From: Qipengyuania sp. JC766
GTDB lineage: Bacteria > Pseudomonadota > Alphaproteobacteria > Sphingomonadales > Sphingomonadaceae
Assembly (NCBI RefSeq): GCF_040717445.1
Contig: NZ_JBFEFL010000001.1
Location: 1,684,001-1,748,000 of the forward strand
Direction of reading: 5' to 3'
Length of the DNA: 64,000 nt
The notes under the pieces are model-generated. The model was given only the letters and a program-made list of their open reading frames with translations, made no database searches and had not been told where the DNA came from. Position numbers and translations under genes: made by a program. This document shows positions 45,313 to 53,323 of the stretch, in pieces. Position 1 is the first letter of the stretch. Each line of letters opens with the position of its first letter.

Positions 45313-46396
45313 CGATGAAACCCTGCACCACCCGGTCGAGCGCCGGCACGTCGAGCAGGAAACTGTCGTGCCCGAAAGGAGCGCTCAGTTCCACGAAGCT
45401 GACCGGGGCGCCCGCCGCGTTGAGCGCATGCACGACATGGCGGCTTTCGGATGTCGGATAGAGCCAGTCGCTGTCGAAACTCACGATGCAGAACCGCGCC
45501 CTGCTGGCGGCAAAGGCATCGGCGAGCCGTCCGCCGTGCTCCTCCGCCAGGTCGAAATAGTCCATCGCCCGCGTGATATAGAGATACGAATTGGCATCGA
45601 AGCGCTGGACGAAGCCGCTGCCCTGGTAGCGCAGATAGCTTTCGATCTGGAAGTCGGCATCGAAGCCGAAGGTCTTCGCATCGCGATCCTGCAGGCGGCG
45701 ACCGAACTTTTCGGTCAGCCCGTCTTCGGAAAGGTAGGTGATGTGCGCCGCCATGCGCGCGACCGCCAGCCCGGCGCCGGGCGGGTCACCGTCATAATAT
45801 CCGCCTTCGCGCCAGTTGGGGTCGGCCATGATCGCCTGGCGCCCGACCTCGTGGAAGGCGATGTTCTGCGCCGAATGGCGCGCCGCCGTCGCGATGGCAA
45901 GGACGCGCGCGGTTCGCTCCGGAAAGTTGGCGGCGAAGCTCAACGCCTGCATCCCGCCCATGCTGCCGCCCACCACCGCGTGCAGGCGTTCGAACCCCAT
46001 CGTGTCGAGCAGACCCACAAGCCCCCGGACCATGTCGCGGATCGTGATGACGGGGAAGCGCATGGCGTATGGCGTGCCGTCGGGCGCTTCGCTGGCCGGG
46101 CCGGTCGACCCCATGCAGCTGCCGATGACGTTCGCGCAGATGACGTGGAAACGGTCCGTGTCGATCGGCTTGCCCGGGCCGACCATGCGCGCCCACCATC
46201 CGGGCTTGCCGGTAACGGGATGCTCGCTGGCAATGTGCTGGTCGCCGGTCAGTGCGTGGCACACGAGGATCGCGTTGTCCTTCGCCGGTGAGAGGTCGCC
46301 ATAAGTCTCGAACGCGATCCGCGTATCGGTAAGCGCTCCGCCGCCATCGAGGGGCAAAGGCGCGGGCAGGATGACGGATCGGGGCGCAGGCGACAT
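45305..46396 (-). CDS. metX: Homoserine O-acetyltransferase
   Basis: Alpha/beta hydrolase of 363 residues that acylates homoserine in methionine synthesis. The nucleophile is Ser145 in [10 protein letters not shown], with [12 protein letters not shown] earlier and the C-terminal [11 protein letters not shown] carrying the catalytic His; the Asp is in [10 protein letters not shown]. Acetyl versus succinyl specificity cannot be read safely, but MetX-type genes paired with metW are usually acetyl- or succinyl-transferases of this group. The ATG at 46396 is chosen over a longer form because it matches the family's N-terminus ([12 protein letters not shown]). It is divergent from hisC with 82 bases between, and coupled to metW. 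Confidence 0.93.
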   Translation of the reverse strand: MSPAPRSVILPAPLPLDGGGALTDTRIAFETYGDLSPAKDNAILVCHALTGDQHIASEHPVTGKPGWWARMVGPGKPIDTDRFHVICANVIGSCMGSTGPASEAPDGTPYAMRFPVITIRDMVRGLVGLLDTMGFERLHAVVGGSMGGMQALSFAANFPERTARVLAIATAARHSAQNIAFHEVGRQAIMADPNWREGGYYDGDPPGAGLAVARMAAHITYLSEDGLTEKFGRRLQDRDAKTFGFDADFQIESYLRYQGSGFVQRFDANSYLYITRAMDYFDLAEEHGGRLADAFAASRARFCIVSFDSDWLYPTSESRHVVHALNAAGAPVSFVELSAPFGHDSFLLDVPALDRVVQGFIDG

Positions 46397-46478
46397 ATAC
46401 GCGCCGCTTGGACAGACCCGCGCGGCGCTGTCAATCGCAGGCTGTCCTGCGGCAACATCCGCGGCTAGAGGAGCCGTC

Positions 46479-47573
46479 ATGGCCGACGCACCGCAGATGA
46501 AACCCTGGATCGCGCAAATCCACGCCTACGTTCCCGGCAAGGCGAAGGCCCCGGACGGGCGCGCGCTGATCAAGCTTTCGGCGAACGAGAACCCGCTGGG
46601 CTGTTCCCCGAAGGCGCTGGAAGCGCTGCGCGATGCCCATGCGCCCGCCACCTATCCCGATCCGGGCGCGACGGCCCTGCGCGAGGCGATCGGCGCGCTC
46701 CACGGGATCGACCCGGCTCGGATCGTCTGCGGCACGGGCTCGGACGAGCTGCTGAACCTGGCCGCGCAGGCATTCGCGGGGCCCGGTGACGAAGTGCTTT
46801 TCTCCCGGCACAGCTTCTCCGTCTATACCATCGCGGCGCACCGGTGCGGAGCCGTCCCGGTGGAGGCGCCCGATCGCGACCTCGGCGCGGATGTCGACGC
46901 ATTGCTCGATCGCGTCGGTGACAGGACGCGCGTCGTGTTCCTCGCCAATCCCAACAACCCGACCGGGACGTTCCTTCCCCGGGCGGATGTCGTGCGCCTG
47001 CATGCCGGGCTCCCGCAGGATGTCCTTCTCGTGGTCGATCAGGCCTATGCGGAATACCTCGCCGACGAGGACGATGACGGCGGACTGGACCTTGCGGCCC
47101 GCCACGCGAACGTGCTGGTCACGCGGACGTTTTCGAAGATTTACGGACTGGCGGCGGAACGGATCGGGTGGGCCACGGGCGCGCCGGACCTGATCGACGC
47201 GCTGAACCGCATTCGCGGGCCTTTCAACGTCACGTCCAGCGGACAGGCTGCGGCGCTGGCAGCGCTGGGCGATCAGGATTTCGTCGCGCGATCGGCCCGC
47301 CACAACCGCATCTGGCGGGACTGGTTCGAAACCGAGATCGGCAAGCTGGCCAATCACGGGCTGGCCGCCATACCGAGCAAGGCCAATTTCTCGCTCGTGC
47401 GGTTCGACGGCAATCTTCGCGCAGAGACGGCGTGGGACGCGCTGGCCCGCGAAGGCTACGCCGTCCGGCACCTGCCCGAACCGGGCCTGCAGGACATGCT
47501 CCGGATCACCATCGGAACCGAAGTGCAGATGCGCGCGGTCCTCGCCATCCTGCGCGAGGCTGCAGGCGCCTGA
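46479..47573 (+). CDS. hisC: Histidinol-phosphate aminotransferase
   Basis: PLP-dependent fold type I aminotransferase of 364 residues in histidine synthesis. The N-terminal [20 protein letters not shown] is diagnostic, the PLP lysine is K220 in [16 protein letters not shown], and the cofactor segment [13 protein letters not shown] is present. AGAGGAG lies 5 bases before the ATG. No other his genes are in the window, and the gene is divergent from metX; HisC-like enzymes with aromatic amino acid activity are possible. Confidence 0.94.
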   Translation: MADAPQMKPWIAQIHAYVPGKAKAPDGRALIKLSANENPLGCSPKALEALRDAHAPATYPDPGATALREAIGALHGIDPARIVCGTGSDELLNLAAQAFAGPGDEVLFSRHSFSVYTIAAHRCGAVPVEAPDRDLGADVDALLDRVGDRTRVVFLANPNNPTGTFLPRADVVRLHAGLPQDVLLVVDQAYAEYLADEDDDGGLDLAARHANVLVTRTFSKIYGLAAERIGWATGAPDLIDALNRIRGPFNVTSSGQAAALAALGDQDFVARSARHNRIWRDWFETEIGKLANHGLAAIPSKANFSLVRFDGNLRAETAWDALAREGYAVRHLPEPGLQDMLRITIGTEVQMRAVLAILREAAGA

Positions 47574-47576
47574 TCC

Positions 47577-48260
47577 CTACGCGGTGTTGAGCGCATTAAT
47601 GGCGTCGGTCACGCGCGCTTCCATTTCTTCGCGCGGGAGGCCCGCAGGTATCTCTTCGCCGAAGCGATAGGTGATGCGACCGGGGCGTTTGAGGCCAGCC
47701 CTGTAGAGCCGGCCGCTGTCGACCGCGACCGGCACGACGGGAACCCCCAGCATCTTGTAGAGGCCCGCAAATCCGGAGGCGAGCGGCCGGCGTTCGCCAT
47801 GCGGGACGCGTGTGCCTTCCGGCAGGATGACCAGCGGGCGGCCGTCCCCGACCCGCGCTGCCGCATCGCGCATCATGGATCGCAGCATCCGCGCGCCTGC
47901 CGCGCGATCGACGGCGACGGCACCATAGCTGCGCGCGGCCAGTCCCCAACCCGGAATGTCGAACAGTTCGCGCTTCGCAAACGGCACCGGGTATCCGAAC
48001 AGGACCACGCAATCGATCGCCTCGAAGAAGCTCTCGTGCTTGAGCGCGTACAGTATCGGTTTCGCCGTCGGGGTCCCCTCCACCACGATCTCGATGCCGA
48101 GCAGCCTGCGCACGCACCACCTGTGGAAGCGGCACCAGCCGGACACCACGCCCTTCAAGCGATCCGGCGCCATCCGCGCGACCGCTACGGCCGCCGCCAC
48201 GAAGAACACACTCGCCCCGTAAAAGGCGATGTAGAACGCGGCATTGCGAAGCCAGATCAT
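47577..48260 (-). CDS. plsC: 1-acyl-sn-glycerol-3-phosphate acyltransferase (PlsC family)
   Basis: Membrane-bound acyltransferase of 227 residues for phosphatidic acid synthesis. A hydrophobic N-terminus (about 5-28) is followed by the acyltransferase boxes: KHESFFEAID, where the catalytic motif reads H75-x4-E80 instead of the usual HX4D, and LPEGTRVPHG. The late segment VPVVPVAVDSGRLY is also typical. It starts one base after the stop of the DUF218 gene, so it is the last gene of the ftsE-ftsX-DUF218-plsC string. The Glu for Asp change is worth noting but is seen in some homologues. Confidence 0.88.
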   Translation of the reverse strand: MIWLRNAAFYIAFYGASVFFVAAAVAVARMAPDRLKGVVSGWCRFHRWCVRRLLGIEIVVEGTPTAKPILYALKHESFFEAIDCVVLFGYPVPFAKRELFDIPGWGLAARSYGAVAVDRAAGARMLRSMMRDAAARVGDGRPLVILPEGTRVPHGERRPLASGFAGLYKMLGVPVVPVAVDSGRLYRAGLKRPGRITYRFGEEIPAGLPREEMEARVTDAINALNTA

Positions 48261-48261
48261 T

Positions 48262-48798
48262 TCACAGGCCCAGCCCGATCCAGGCAGCGAACGTGCTGGC
48301 GAGCCACTTGTGGTATTCGACGAACAGGATCCGGAGCGAAGGCTCGGTCGGCACCGCGTCCTGCTCCAGCGCGACATGGGAAGGAAGCAGACGCGATATC
48401 TCGCCATAGGCGCGCCGCATGTGCCAGTCCGACGTGATCAGGCGCATCGAATCGATATCCCGCTCTTCCACCCAGTCGGCGGTTTCGAAGGCGTTGCCGC
48501 GCGTATCGAGCGCCGCGTAACCGAGCGTGATGCAGCAATCCATCCGCGCCTCTCCGAGGCCGAACTGCTCTGCGAATTCGGCCCGGGTCACATTGCTGTC
48601 GACCCCGGTCACGAGAACCTCGCGCACATCGCCGCTCTCCAGCAGGTCGACACCGCGCTCTATCCTGCCGGCGGCTCCCGTCGGGACGATGGCGACCGCG
48701 CTTTCGCCATTGGCGAGCGGACCGGGCAGGGTGGTGGCGAACCAGAGGAAGCCGAGAAACCACGCGATCGCGATCGCCGCAAGCGTACGCCGGATCAC
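48262..48798 (-). CDS. DUF218 / YdcF-SanA family membrane protein
   Basis: 178 residues with an N-terminal membrane anchor (IAIAWFLGFLWFATTLPGPL) and a DUF218 domain: AIVPTGAAGRIERGVDLL, LVTGVDSN, RGNAFETADWVEE and LITSDWHMRRAYGEISRLLP, all typical of YdcF/SanA/ElyC proteins. Family members are linked to envelope integrity and cell-wall or undecaprenyl-phosphate metabolism; the enzyme activity is unclear. Its ATG overlaps the ftsX stop by 4 bases. Placement between ftsX and plsC suggests an envelope role. Confidence 0.87.
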   Translation of the reverse strand: MIRRTLAAIAIAWFLGFLWFATTLPGPLANGESAVAIVPTGAAGRIERGVDLLESGDVREVLVTGVDSNVTRAEFAEQFGLGEARMDCCITLGYAALDTRGNAFETADWVEERDIDSMRLITSDWHMRRAYGEISRLLPSHVALEQDAVPTEPSLRILFVEYHKWLASTFAAWIGLGL

Positions 48799-49727
48799 AG
48801 CGACTGCCGCAGCGAATGAAGCACGGTGATCCGCGCGGTCAGCATGGCGAGCCCGACAGCGGCAAGCGGGATGAGCGCGATCAGCACCCAGTCCAGCCAG
48901 TCGAGGCCGCCGCCGCCGATCATGCCGGAGCCCAGCTGCGCGAAACTGCTGCCGAGCAGCAGCACCGCACCAAGCCCGAGAACGAGGCCGACCGCCCCGC
49001 CAAGCGTCGCGTCGAAGCCGACCGAACGCTGGAAGATCCGGGATATCTGGTCATCCGTGCCGCCCAGGAGATGCACGACGTTGATCGTGTCCCGGTTGCT
49101 GCCGAGCGCGCTGCGCGCCGCGAGCCACACGGCGGCGGCGCTGGTCAGGGAAAGAAGGAGGACGAGCGATATCGAGAGCCATTGCAATGACGATATGGTG
49201 TCGAAGATCGGTTCGAGCCAGCTGGCCTGTGCATCGATGCGAGCCTGCGGTGCCACTTCGAGCAGCTTGCGTTGCAGACGGTCGAGCTCGTCCTGGCTGG
49301 CTTCCCCGGCGAGGCGCACATCGATCAGCGCCGGGACCGGCACCGTTTCCCCTTCCAGTCCCGCCCCGAGCCAGGGTTCCAGCAGCGCATCGATTTCCGC
49401 ATCGGGCACCCGTCGCAGATCGGTCACCGCCGCGTCCGCTTCGAGCGTGCGGATCGCCGCCGCCGCCTGCGCGTCGCGCTGCGCCGGATCCGCTTCCAGC
49501 ACCTGCACCGTCGCGCCGCCCGCGATTTCCGCGCGGGCGCTCTCGGCAAGGTTGCTGAGCGCGAGGCCCCCGGCCGTCGCCAGCACGGTCAAAGCGACCA
49601 TGATGGCAATCACCCAGGGTACGGGTCCCGCAAGCCGCGCCTGCGGCAGCAATCTGGCGGCGCGTTCCCCGCCGAAGCGAACGGAGTCCCGCTTGGGACC
49701 CTTCCCGAAGGCCGGCGGCTTCTTCAC
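48795..49727 (-). CDS. ftsX: Cell division protein FtsX
   Basis: Inner-membrane permease-like partner of FtsE, 310 residues. There is one N-terminal helix (about 37-59), a periplasmic domain with LEADAAVTDLRRVPDAEIDA, and three C-terminal helices (ISLVLLLSLTSAAAVWLAAR, GAVGLVLGLGAVLLLGSSFA, WLDWVLIALIPLAAVGLAML). This is the FtsX order. It regulates peptidoglycan hydrolases at division in other bacteria. The ATG overlaps the ftsE stop by 4 bases. The N-terminal cytoplasmic tail is basic and carries no known motif. Confidence 0.9.
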   Translation of the reverse strand: MKKPPAFGKGPKRDSVRFGGERAARLLPQARLAGPVPWVIAIMVALTVLATAGGLALSNLAESARAEIAGGATVQVLEADPAQRDAQAAAAIRTLEADAAVTDLRRVPDAEIDALLEPWLGAGLEGETVPVPALIDVRLAGEASQDELDRLQRKLLEVAPQARIDAQASWLEPIFDTISSLQWLSISLVLLLSLTSAAAVWLAARSALGSNRDTINVVHLLGGTDDQISRIFQRSVGFDATLGGAVGLVLGLGAVLLLGSSFAQLGSGMIGGGGLDWLDWVLIALIPLAAVGLAMLTARITVLHSLRQSL

Positions 49728-50458
49728 GAAGCCGGTCCCGATGTCGTCTGGCGCCGGGGCGGATAGCGCAGCGCGCCGGTCGGGTCGGACAGTCGCCCGC
49801 GGTCGAGCCGCATGATCAGCGATTCCGGAACCTTGCGCAGGAGATGCACGTCATGGGTCGCCACCACGACCGTCGTGCCGAGGCGGTTCAGCGCCTCGAA
49901 CAGGCGCAGCAGCTTCAGCGCCATGTCGGGGTCGACGTTGCCGGTCGGCTCGTCCGCGACAAGCACGTCGGGCCGTCCGATGACCGCGCGCGCGATCGCC
50001 ACGCGCTGCTGTTCCCCGCCCGACAATGTCGCCGGCTTGGAATCGCCGCGATGCGCCAGCCCGACCCATTCGAGCATGTCCGCCACCGGCTTCTCCAGAT
50101 CGACTTCCGGCACGCCGGACAGACGCAGCGGAAGCGCGACGTTGTCGAACACCGTCAGGTGCGGCACCAGCCGGAAATCCTGGAACACGACCCCGATCCG
50201 GCGTCGATAGGCCGGCAGCTTCTTGCGCGGCAGGGTGATCAGGTCGGTCCCGAACATGCGGATCGCCCCGCGCGAGGGGCGCTGCGCGAGGTAGAGGAGC
50301 TTGAGCAGCGAGGTCTTTCCGGCCCCGCTCGCCCCGGTCAGGAAATAGAAACTGCCGGGATAGAGCGTGAACGACACGTCGCTCAGCACTTCCCTGTCGG
50401 GGCCGTAGCGCAGGCCGACATTGTCGAACGCCACCACTTCTCCGCTGGTGGCGCTCAT
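49724..50458 (-). CDS. ftsE: Cell division ATP-binding protein FtsE
   Basis: ABC ATPase of 244 residues. Walker A is GASGAGKTS, the signature is LSGGEQQRVAIARA and Walker B is VLVADEPTGNVD; the FtsE-type VFQDFRLVPHLTVFDNVALPL segment is also present. It forms the division complex with FtsX, encoded next with a 4-base overlap. The Arg/Pro-rich last 25 residues extend past the family core. It is divergent from the zinc-ribbon gene with 138 bases between that should hold both promoters. Confidence 0.95.
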   Translation of the reverse strand: MSATSGEVVAFDNVGLRYGPDREVLSDVSFTLYPGSFYFLTGASGAGKTSLLKLLYLAQRPSRGAIRMFGTDLITLPRKKLPAYRRRIGVVFQDFRLVPHLTVFDNVALPLRLSGVPEVDLEKPVADMLEWVGLAHRGDSKPATLSGGEQQRVAIARAVIGRPDVLVADEPTGNVDPDMALKLLRLFEALNRLGTTVVVATHDVHLLRKVPESLIMRLDRGRLSDPTGALRYPPRRQTTSGPAS

Positions 50459-50596
50459 GCGCGGTTGGTCCGGAAATCACGCATGGTCGGCAGGCTATAG
50501 CGGCGCTTCCATGTGGAAAAAAGGCGGCTTGGGTGCTGCCCACAGTTGGGACATATTGCCTCTGTCGCCGGCTTGCCCGTAAGAAGGGTTAACGCC

Positions 50597-51445
50597 ATGA
50601 TTATTGCCTGCCCCGCCTGCTCTACGCGATATGCCGTACCCGACACGGCGATCGGGATCGAAGGGCGAACGGTGCGCTGCGCAAAATGCCGGCACAGCTG
50701 GCATCAGGACCCTGCGCCCGGCATGGCGCTTCCCGAGCGCGAGGAACCCCGCGAGACAGCGGAGCCCGTAGCGGCGCAAGGTGCGCCGGAACCCGCGCCG
50801 GTCGCCCCCTCCCCTGCCGAGGACGTGGCCCCCGGCTTCACCGATATCCACCGCGAGCCCGAGCCGGCACCGGCACCGATAGCAGGCAGTGCCGCGGAAG
50901 ACGATGGCGTTCCCGCCCCGCCCCGCCTCGTCGAACGGGAGGAACAGCCCGAACCGGTGGCCCGGTTCGACGACGACATCTCGCAATTCGATTATCGCCC
51001 CCCGTTCCGGTCCCGCCGCAATCCGATGAAGATCTGGACGGCGGCCGCCGCGATCTTCGCGGTCCTTGCCACGGGCACGGTCGTCGCGGTCAGCTATTAC
51101 GGCCTACCCGACTGGGTTCCGGTCAGCCGCCCGACCTTCGGCCTCGCCCCCCAAGACCTGGTGCTCGATTTCCCGGCAGACCAGCAGGACCGTCGCCCGC
51201 TTCCCAACGGAACCGAATATTTCGCGGCGACGGGGACCATCACCAATACCGGCCGCGAAACGCGCGAAGTCCCGTCCCTGATGATAGTGCTGCGCGACCA
51301 GCGAAAGACCCCGGTCTACAGCTGGGAAGTGGTCCCCCAGAAGGACACGCTGGCACCGGGCGAAAGCGTCCGGATCGACGAGGCCGTGACCAACGTTCCT
51401 CGCTCCGCACGCTTCGCCGATATCGGCTGGAAGGCGAATCCTTAG
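50597..51445 (+). CDS. MJ0042-type zinc-ribbon membrane protein
   Basis: 282 residues. The N-terminus is a zinc ribbon with two CxxC pairs ([16 protein letters not shown], then [13 protein letters not shown]), as in the MJ0042 family common in alphaproteobacteria. A long acidic/proline-rich linker ([16 protein letters not shown]) follows, then one membrane helix at about 143-165. A C-terminal beta domain (about 190-282, [20 protein letters not shown]) resembles a DUF3426 domain. That makes a cytoplasmic zinc finger joined to a periplasmic domain; the function is unknown. The ATG at 50597 is chosen because the zinc ribbon begins right after it. tRNA-Leu follows 102 bases downstream. Confidence 0.85.
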   Translation: MIIACPACSTRYAVPDTAIGIEGRTVRCAKCRHSWHQDPAPGMALPEREEPRETAEPVAAQGAPEPAPVAPSPAEDVAPGFTDIHREPEPAPAPIAGSAAEDDGVPAPPRLVEREEQPEPVARFDDDISQFDYRPPFRSRRNPMKIWTAAAAIFAVLATGTVVAVSYYGLPDWVPVSRPTFGLAPQDLVLDFPADQQDRRPLPNGTEYFAATGTITNTGRETREVPSLMIVLRDQRKTPVYSWEVVPQKDTLAPGESVRIDEAVTNVPRSARFADIGWKANP

Positions 51446-51547
51446 TCCCCACGTGAAACGGCGCTTGCAGCGGTCACGACCCTTTGCTACGGGCGCGCCC
51501 CTACCTGCGGGACACGGCACCTGGCCGATCCCGCCAATCCATCGAGT

Positions 51548-51634
51548 GCGGTCGTGGCGGAACTGGTAGACGCGCAACGTTGAGGTCGTTGTGGGCTAAC
51601 GCCCGTGGAAGTTCGAGTCTTCTCGACCGCACCA
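51548..51634 (+). tRNA. tRNA-Leu (anticodon GAG)
   Basis: 87 bases including the encoded CCA. Acceptor GCGGTCG pairs with CGACCGC, the anticodon stem-loop is CAACG-TTGAGGT-CGTTG with GAG, a variable arm (GTGGGCTAACGCCC) marks the class II leucine type, and the T-arm has GTTCGAGTC. A low-GC region with pilus genes begins just after it. Confidence 0.96.
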
Positions 51635-51647
51635 GATACTTTCGGAG

Positions 51648-51663
51648 AGGGCTGACCCTTTTT
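51648..51663 (+). terminator. Weak terminator-like hairpin after tRNA-Leu
   Basis: AGGG-CTGA-CCCT stem of 4 bp followed by TTTTT. Stem short, so strength is doubtful. Confidence 0.4.
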
Positions 51664-51981
51664 CGAGTTGTCCGCAACCGGTGCGGTAGCCAACCAGTCG
51701 TCACCAAGTTCTGGGACTTCAGGTGGCCTGAGGCTCGCTACGCTAGCGCACCTCCGCGAGAACTCCCATCACCGGTCGGTATGCGCTAATCCGAGCGTTC
51801 GAACCACTCATATTTCTATCAAACTGCATCGCCCTCACAAGAGGGCCGTAATGGGTGGTCCGGTCAATTTACCTTGCGAACAATTTGCAAAGGATCATTA
51901 CAAACCGGGACGGGGCGTTCTCCGGAGGAACGCGGCAAAGAACTTCGCTCTGAAGCAATTTTTAACTATCGTGATCTACTG

Positions 51982-52003
51982 AACCTCCCGCAACTTGGAG
52001 GTT
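51982..52003 (+). promoter_or_regulatory. RNA hairpin sequestering the Shine-Dalgarno of the pilin-like gene
   Basis: AACCTCC (51982-51988), an 8-base loop, and GGAGGTT (51997-52003) form a perfect 7-bp stem; a G-T pair can extend it. The GGAGG is the ribosome-binding site of the ATG at 52006 and is fully inside the stem. This is the layout of a translational switch such as an RNA thermometer or a site opened by a protein or small RNA. Confidence 0.55.
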
Positions 52004-52005
52004 TC

Positions 52006-52425
52006 ATGATCAACAGACTTCGCTGGTGCCTTGCTGGTGCGTTGACAGCTAGCGGCCTCTTCTTACCCGTCCAAGCAATCGGCAAGGCAACCGGAGGCTT
52101 TAACATTTCGGTATCGGTACCCGAATACTGCGACATACGGGCGAACGATTTCAAAGCGCAATCTGATGGCGATTTCGTCGTTGGCGAAGTCTTCGAGACC
52201 TGTAACCACAGCAGAGGGTTTCAGGTTCTAGCGAGCCATCGCTCTCTAGCCGATGAAGAACAAGTTGAAGTGGATTACGGCGGCATCAGAGCCAGTCTGG
52301 AGCGGACGGGTCTCTCTTCGATCACTTTTCGGGCTGGGCCGCGTTATGGGGCCGTGCCCGTAAAGATTGCGGCAAAAAATTTAACCGAAGTGTTGCAAGT
52401 AAGCTTTTCGCTTACGCCGGTTTGA
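52006..52425 (+). CDS. Small secreted pilin-like protein
   Basis: 139 residues with a signal peptide (MINRLRWCLAGALTASGLFL, cleavage near VQA-IG). The mature part opens with NISVSVPEYCDIRA, like the KASVPSECSL of the pilin encoded at 56767-57318, and has a second Cys (FETCNH) for a disulfide. The C-terminal strand LQVSFSLTPV suits donor-strand exchange. This matches small subunits of chaperone-usher or spore-coat-U-type pili, but similarity is by pattern only. The gene faces the pilus operon and ends 20 bases from the tip-like gene. GGAGG precedes the ATG by 4 bases and lies inside a hairpin. Confidence 0.65.
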   Translation: MINRLRWCLAGALTASGLFLPVQAIGKATGGFNISVSVPEYCDIRANDFKAQSDGDFVVGEVFETCNHSRGFQVLASHRSLADEEQVEVDYGGIRASLERTGLSSITFRAGPRYGAVPVKIAAKNLTEVLQVSFSLTPV

Positions 52426-52445
52426 TCGATCCGCGACGCGGCTCT

Positions 52446-53315
52446 TCAACCAGCAGTCACCGTGACCGAAATCCGATCGCCGTAGTCGCCCGCCTCAGCG
52501 ATGAATGGCTGCACTTCAATCAGTAAAGGGTGGGCTTCGCCAAGCGGTCCGGTAGCGCGGCCGAAGGACCTTGGTATACCGGTCAAATCGACTTTCGTGC
52601 CATTCATGCGCAGCGAGTATGCGATGCGGCTGGCACCATCGCGGTGAATTAGTGCGCCGTTACCTTCGGACTGGAACGATACCGAGTATGGCGATGTACT
52701 CCATATTCTTACCGCAAACGGATCGGAGACGTTCACCCGATCGGCTTCCAAATCACCCAGATCGACTTCTGCAATGGCATTGGCACCCGTCGCGCCAACG
52801 ATCCTGAGATCGACGGCAGATGGTACGGTTATATCGAAATAGAGCGACATCGTGTCGATCGTGACGCCTTGCTCGTCTACGAGGGAGACGAGTATCTCTT
52901 CACGCTGTTGGCCACTCTCTAGGCCCCATTCCGTCGCGAAGGTCAGCCTGAACGGTACAGCGCGCCCGTTCGCACCGCTAGGAACGCCTGGAACGAACAC
53001 GTCGCTGCGAGCCGTTGGCACGCCGAGATCGGCCGGCAGCACTTCTACGAATTGTCCGCCCGACGTGAGAACGTATCGGATCGCGGTCGATGTGCCTTGG
53101 CGAGCGAGGCGCAAGGTCGCGGAACACTCTCCCTTCCCTTCGTTTTGCACACGTATCTGGAAATTCTCGCGGGCCTCTCCGCCAACTCCAATATCTGTCG
53201 CACTAACCGTAACGGTCTGGGAACTCTGCGTGAAGCGCGGCGCACAGTCGCTTGCGCTCGCGTGTGCTCCATAGAAATTCAAGATCAGAGCAGCAAGAAA
53301 AGCCACATTGCGCAT
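52446..53315 (-). CDS. Predicted pilus tip or minor subunit
   Basis: 289 residues with a signal peptide (MRNVAFLAALILNFYGAHAS). Two beta-sandwich-like halves follow: the first with CAPRFTQSSQTVTVSATDIG and a second Cys (KGECSATLRL), the second beginning near DITVPSAVDLRIVGATG and ending with RISVTVTAG, a good donor-type C-terminal strand. It is the last gene after pilin, chaperone and usher, the usual place of a tip adhesin. A GTG at 53327 overlaps the usher stop, but AAGGAG sits across it. The ATG at 53315, 11 bases after AAGGAG, is the better start. Ligand unknown. Confidence 0.7.
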   Translation of the reverse strand: MRNVAFLAALILNFYGAHASASDCAPRFTQSSQTVTVSATDIGVGGEARENFQIRVQNEGKGECSATLRLARQGTSTAIRYVLTSGGQFVEVLPADLGVPTARSDVFVPGVPSGANGRAVPFRLTFATEWGLESGQQREEILVSLVDEQGVTIDTMSLYFDITVPSAVDLRIVGATGANAIAEVDLGDLEADRVNVSDPFAVRIWSTSPYSVSFQSEGNGALIHRDGASRIAYSLRMNGTKVDLTGIPRSFGRATGPLGEAHPLLIEVQPFIAEAGDYGDRISVTVTAG

Positions 53316-53323
53316 TTCGTCGA

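Larger units (their letters stand above)
51635..52005 (+). other. Gap between tRNA-Leu and the pilin-like gene
   Basis: About 370 bases with no supported gene. It starts with a short hairpin (AGGG-CTGA-CCCT then T's, 51648-51663), possibly the end of the tRNA transcript. GC content drops along the gap. The last part carries the hairpin that includes the ribosome site of the next gene. No repeat of the tRNA 3' end, which would mark an attachment site, was found. Confidence 0.5.

Noticed and set aside
51548-52005. Attachment-site duplicate of the tRNA-Leu 3' end
   Set aside because: No copy of the terminal 15-20 bases of the tRNA was seen in the following region.
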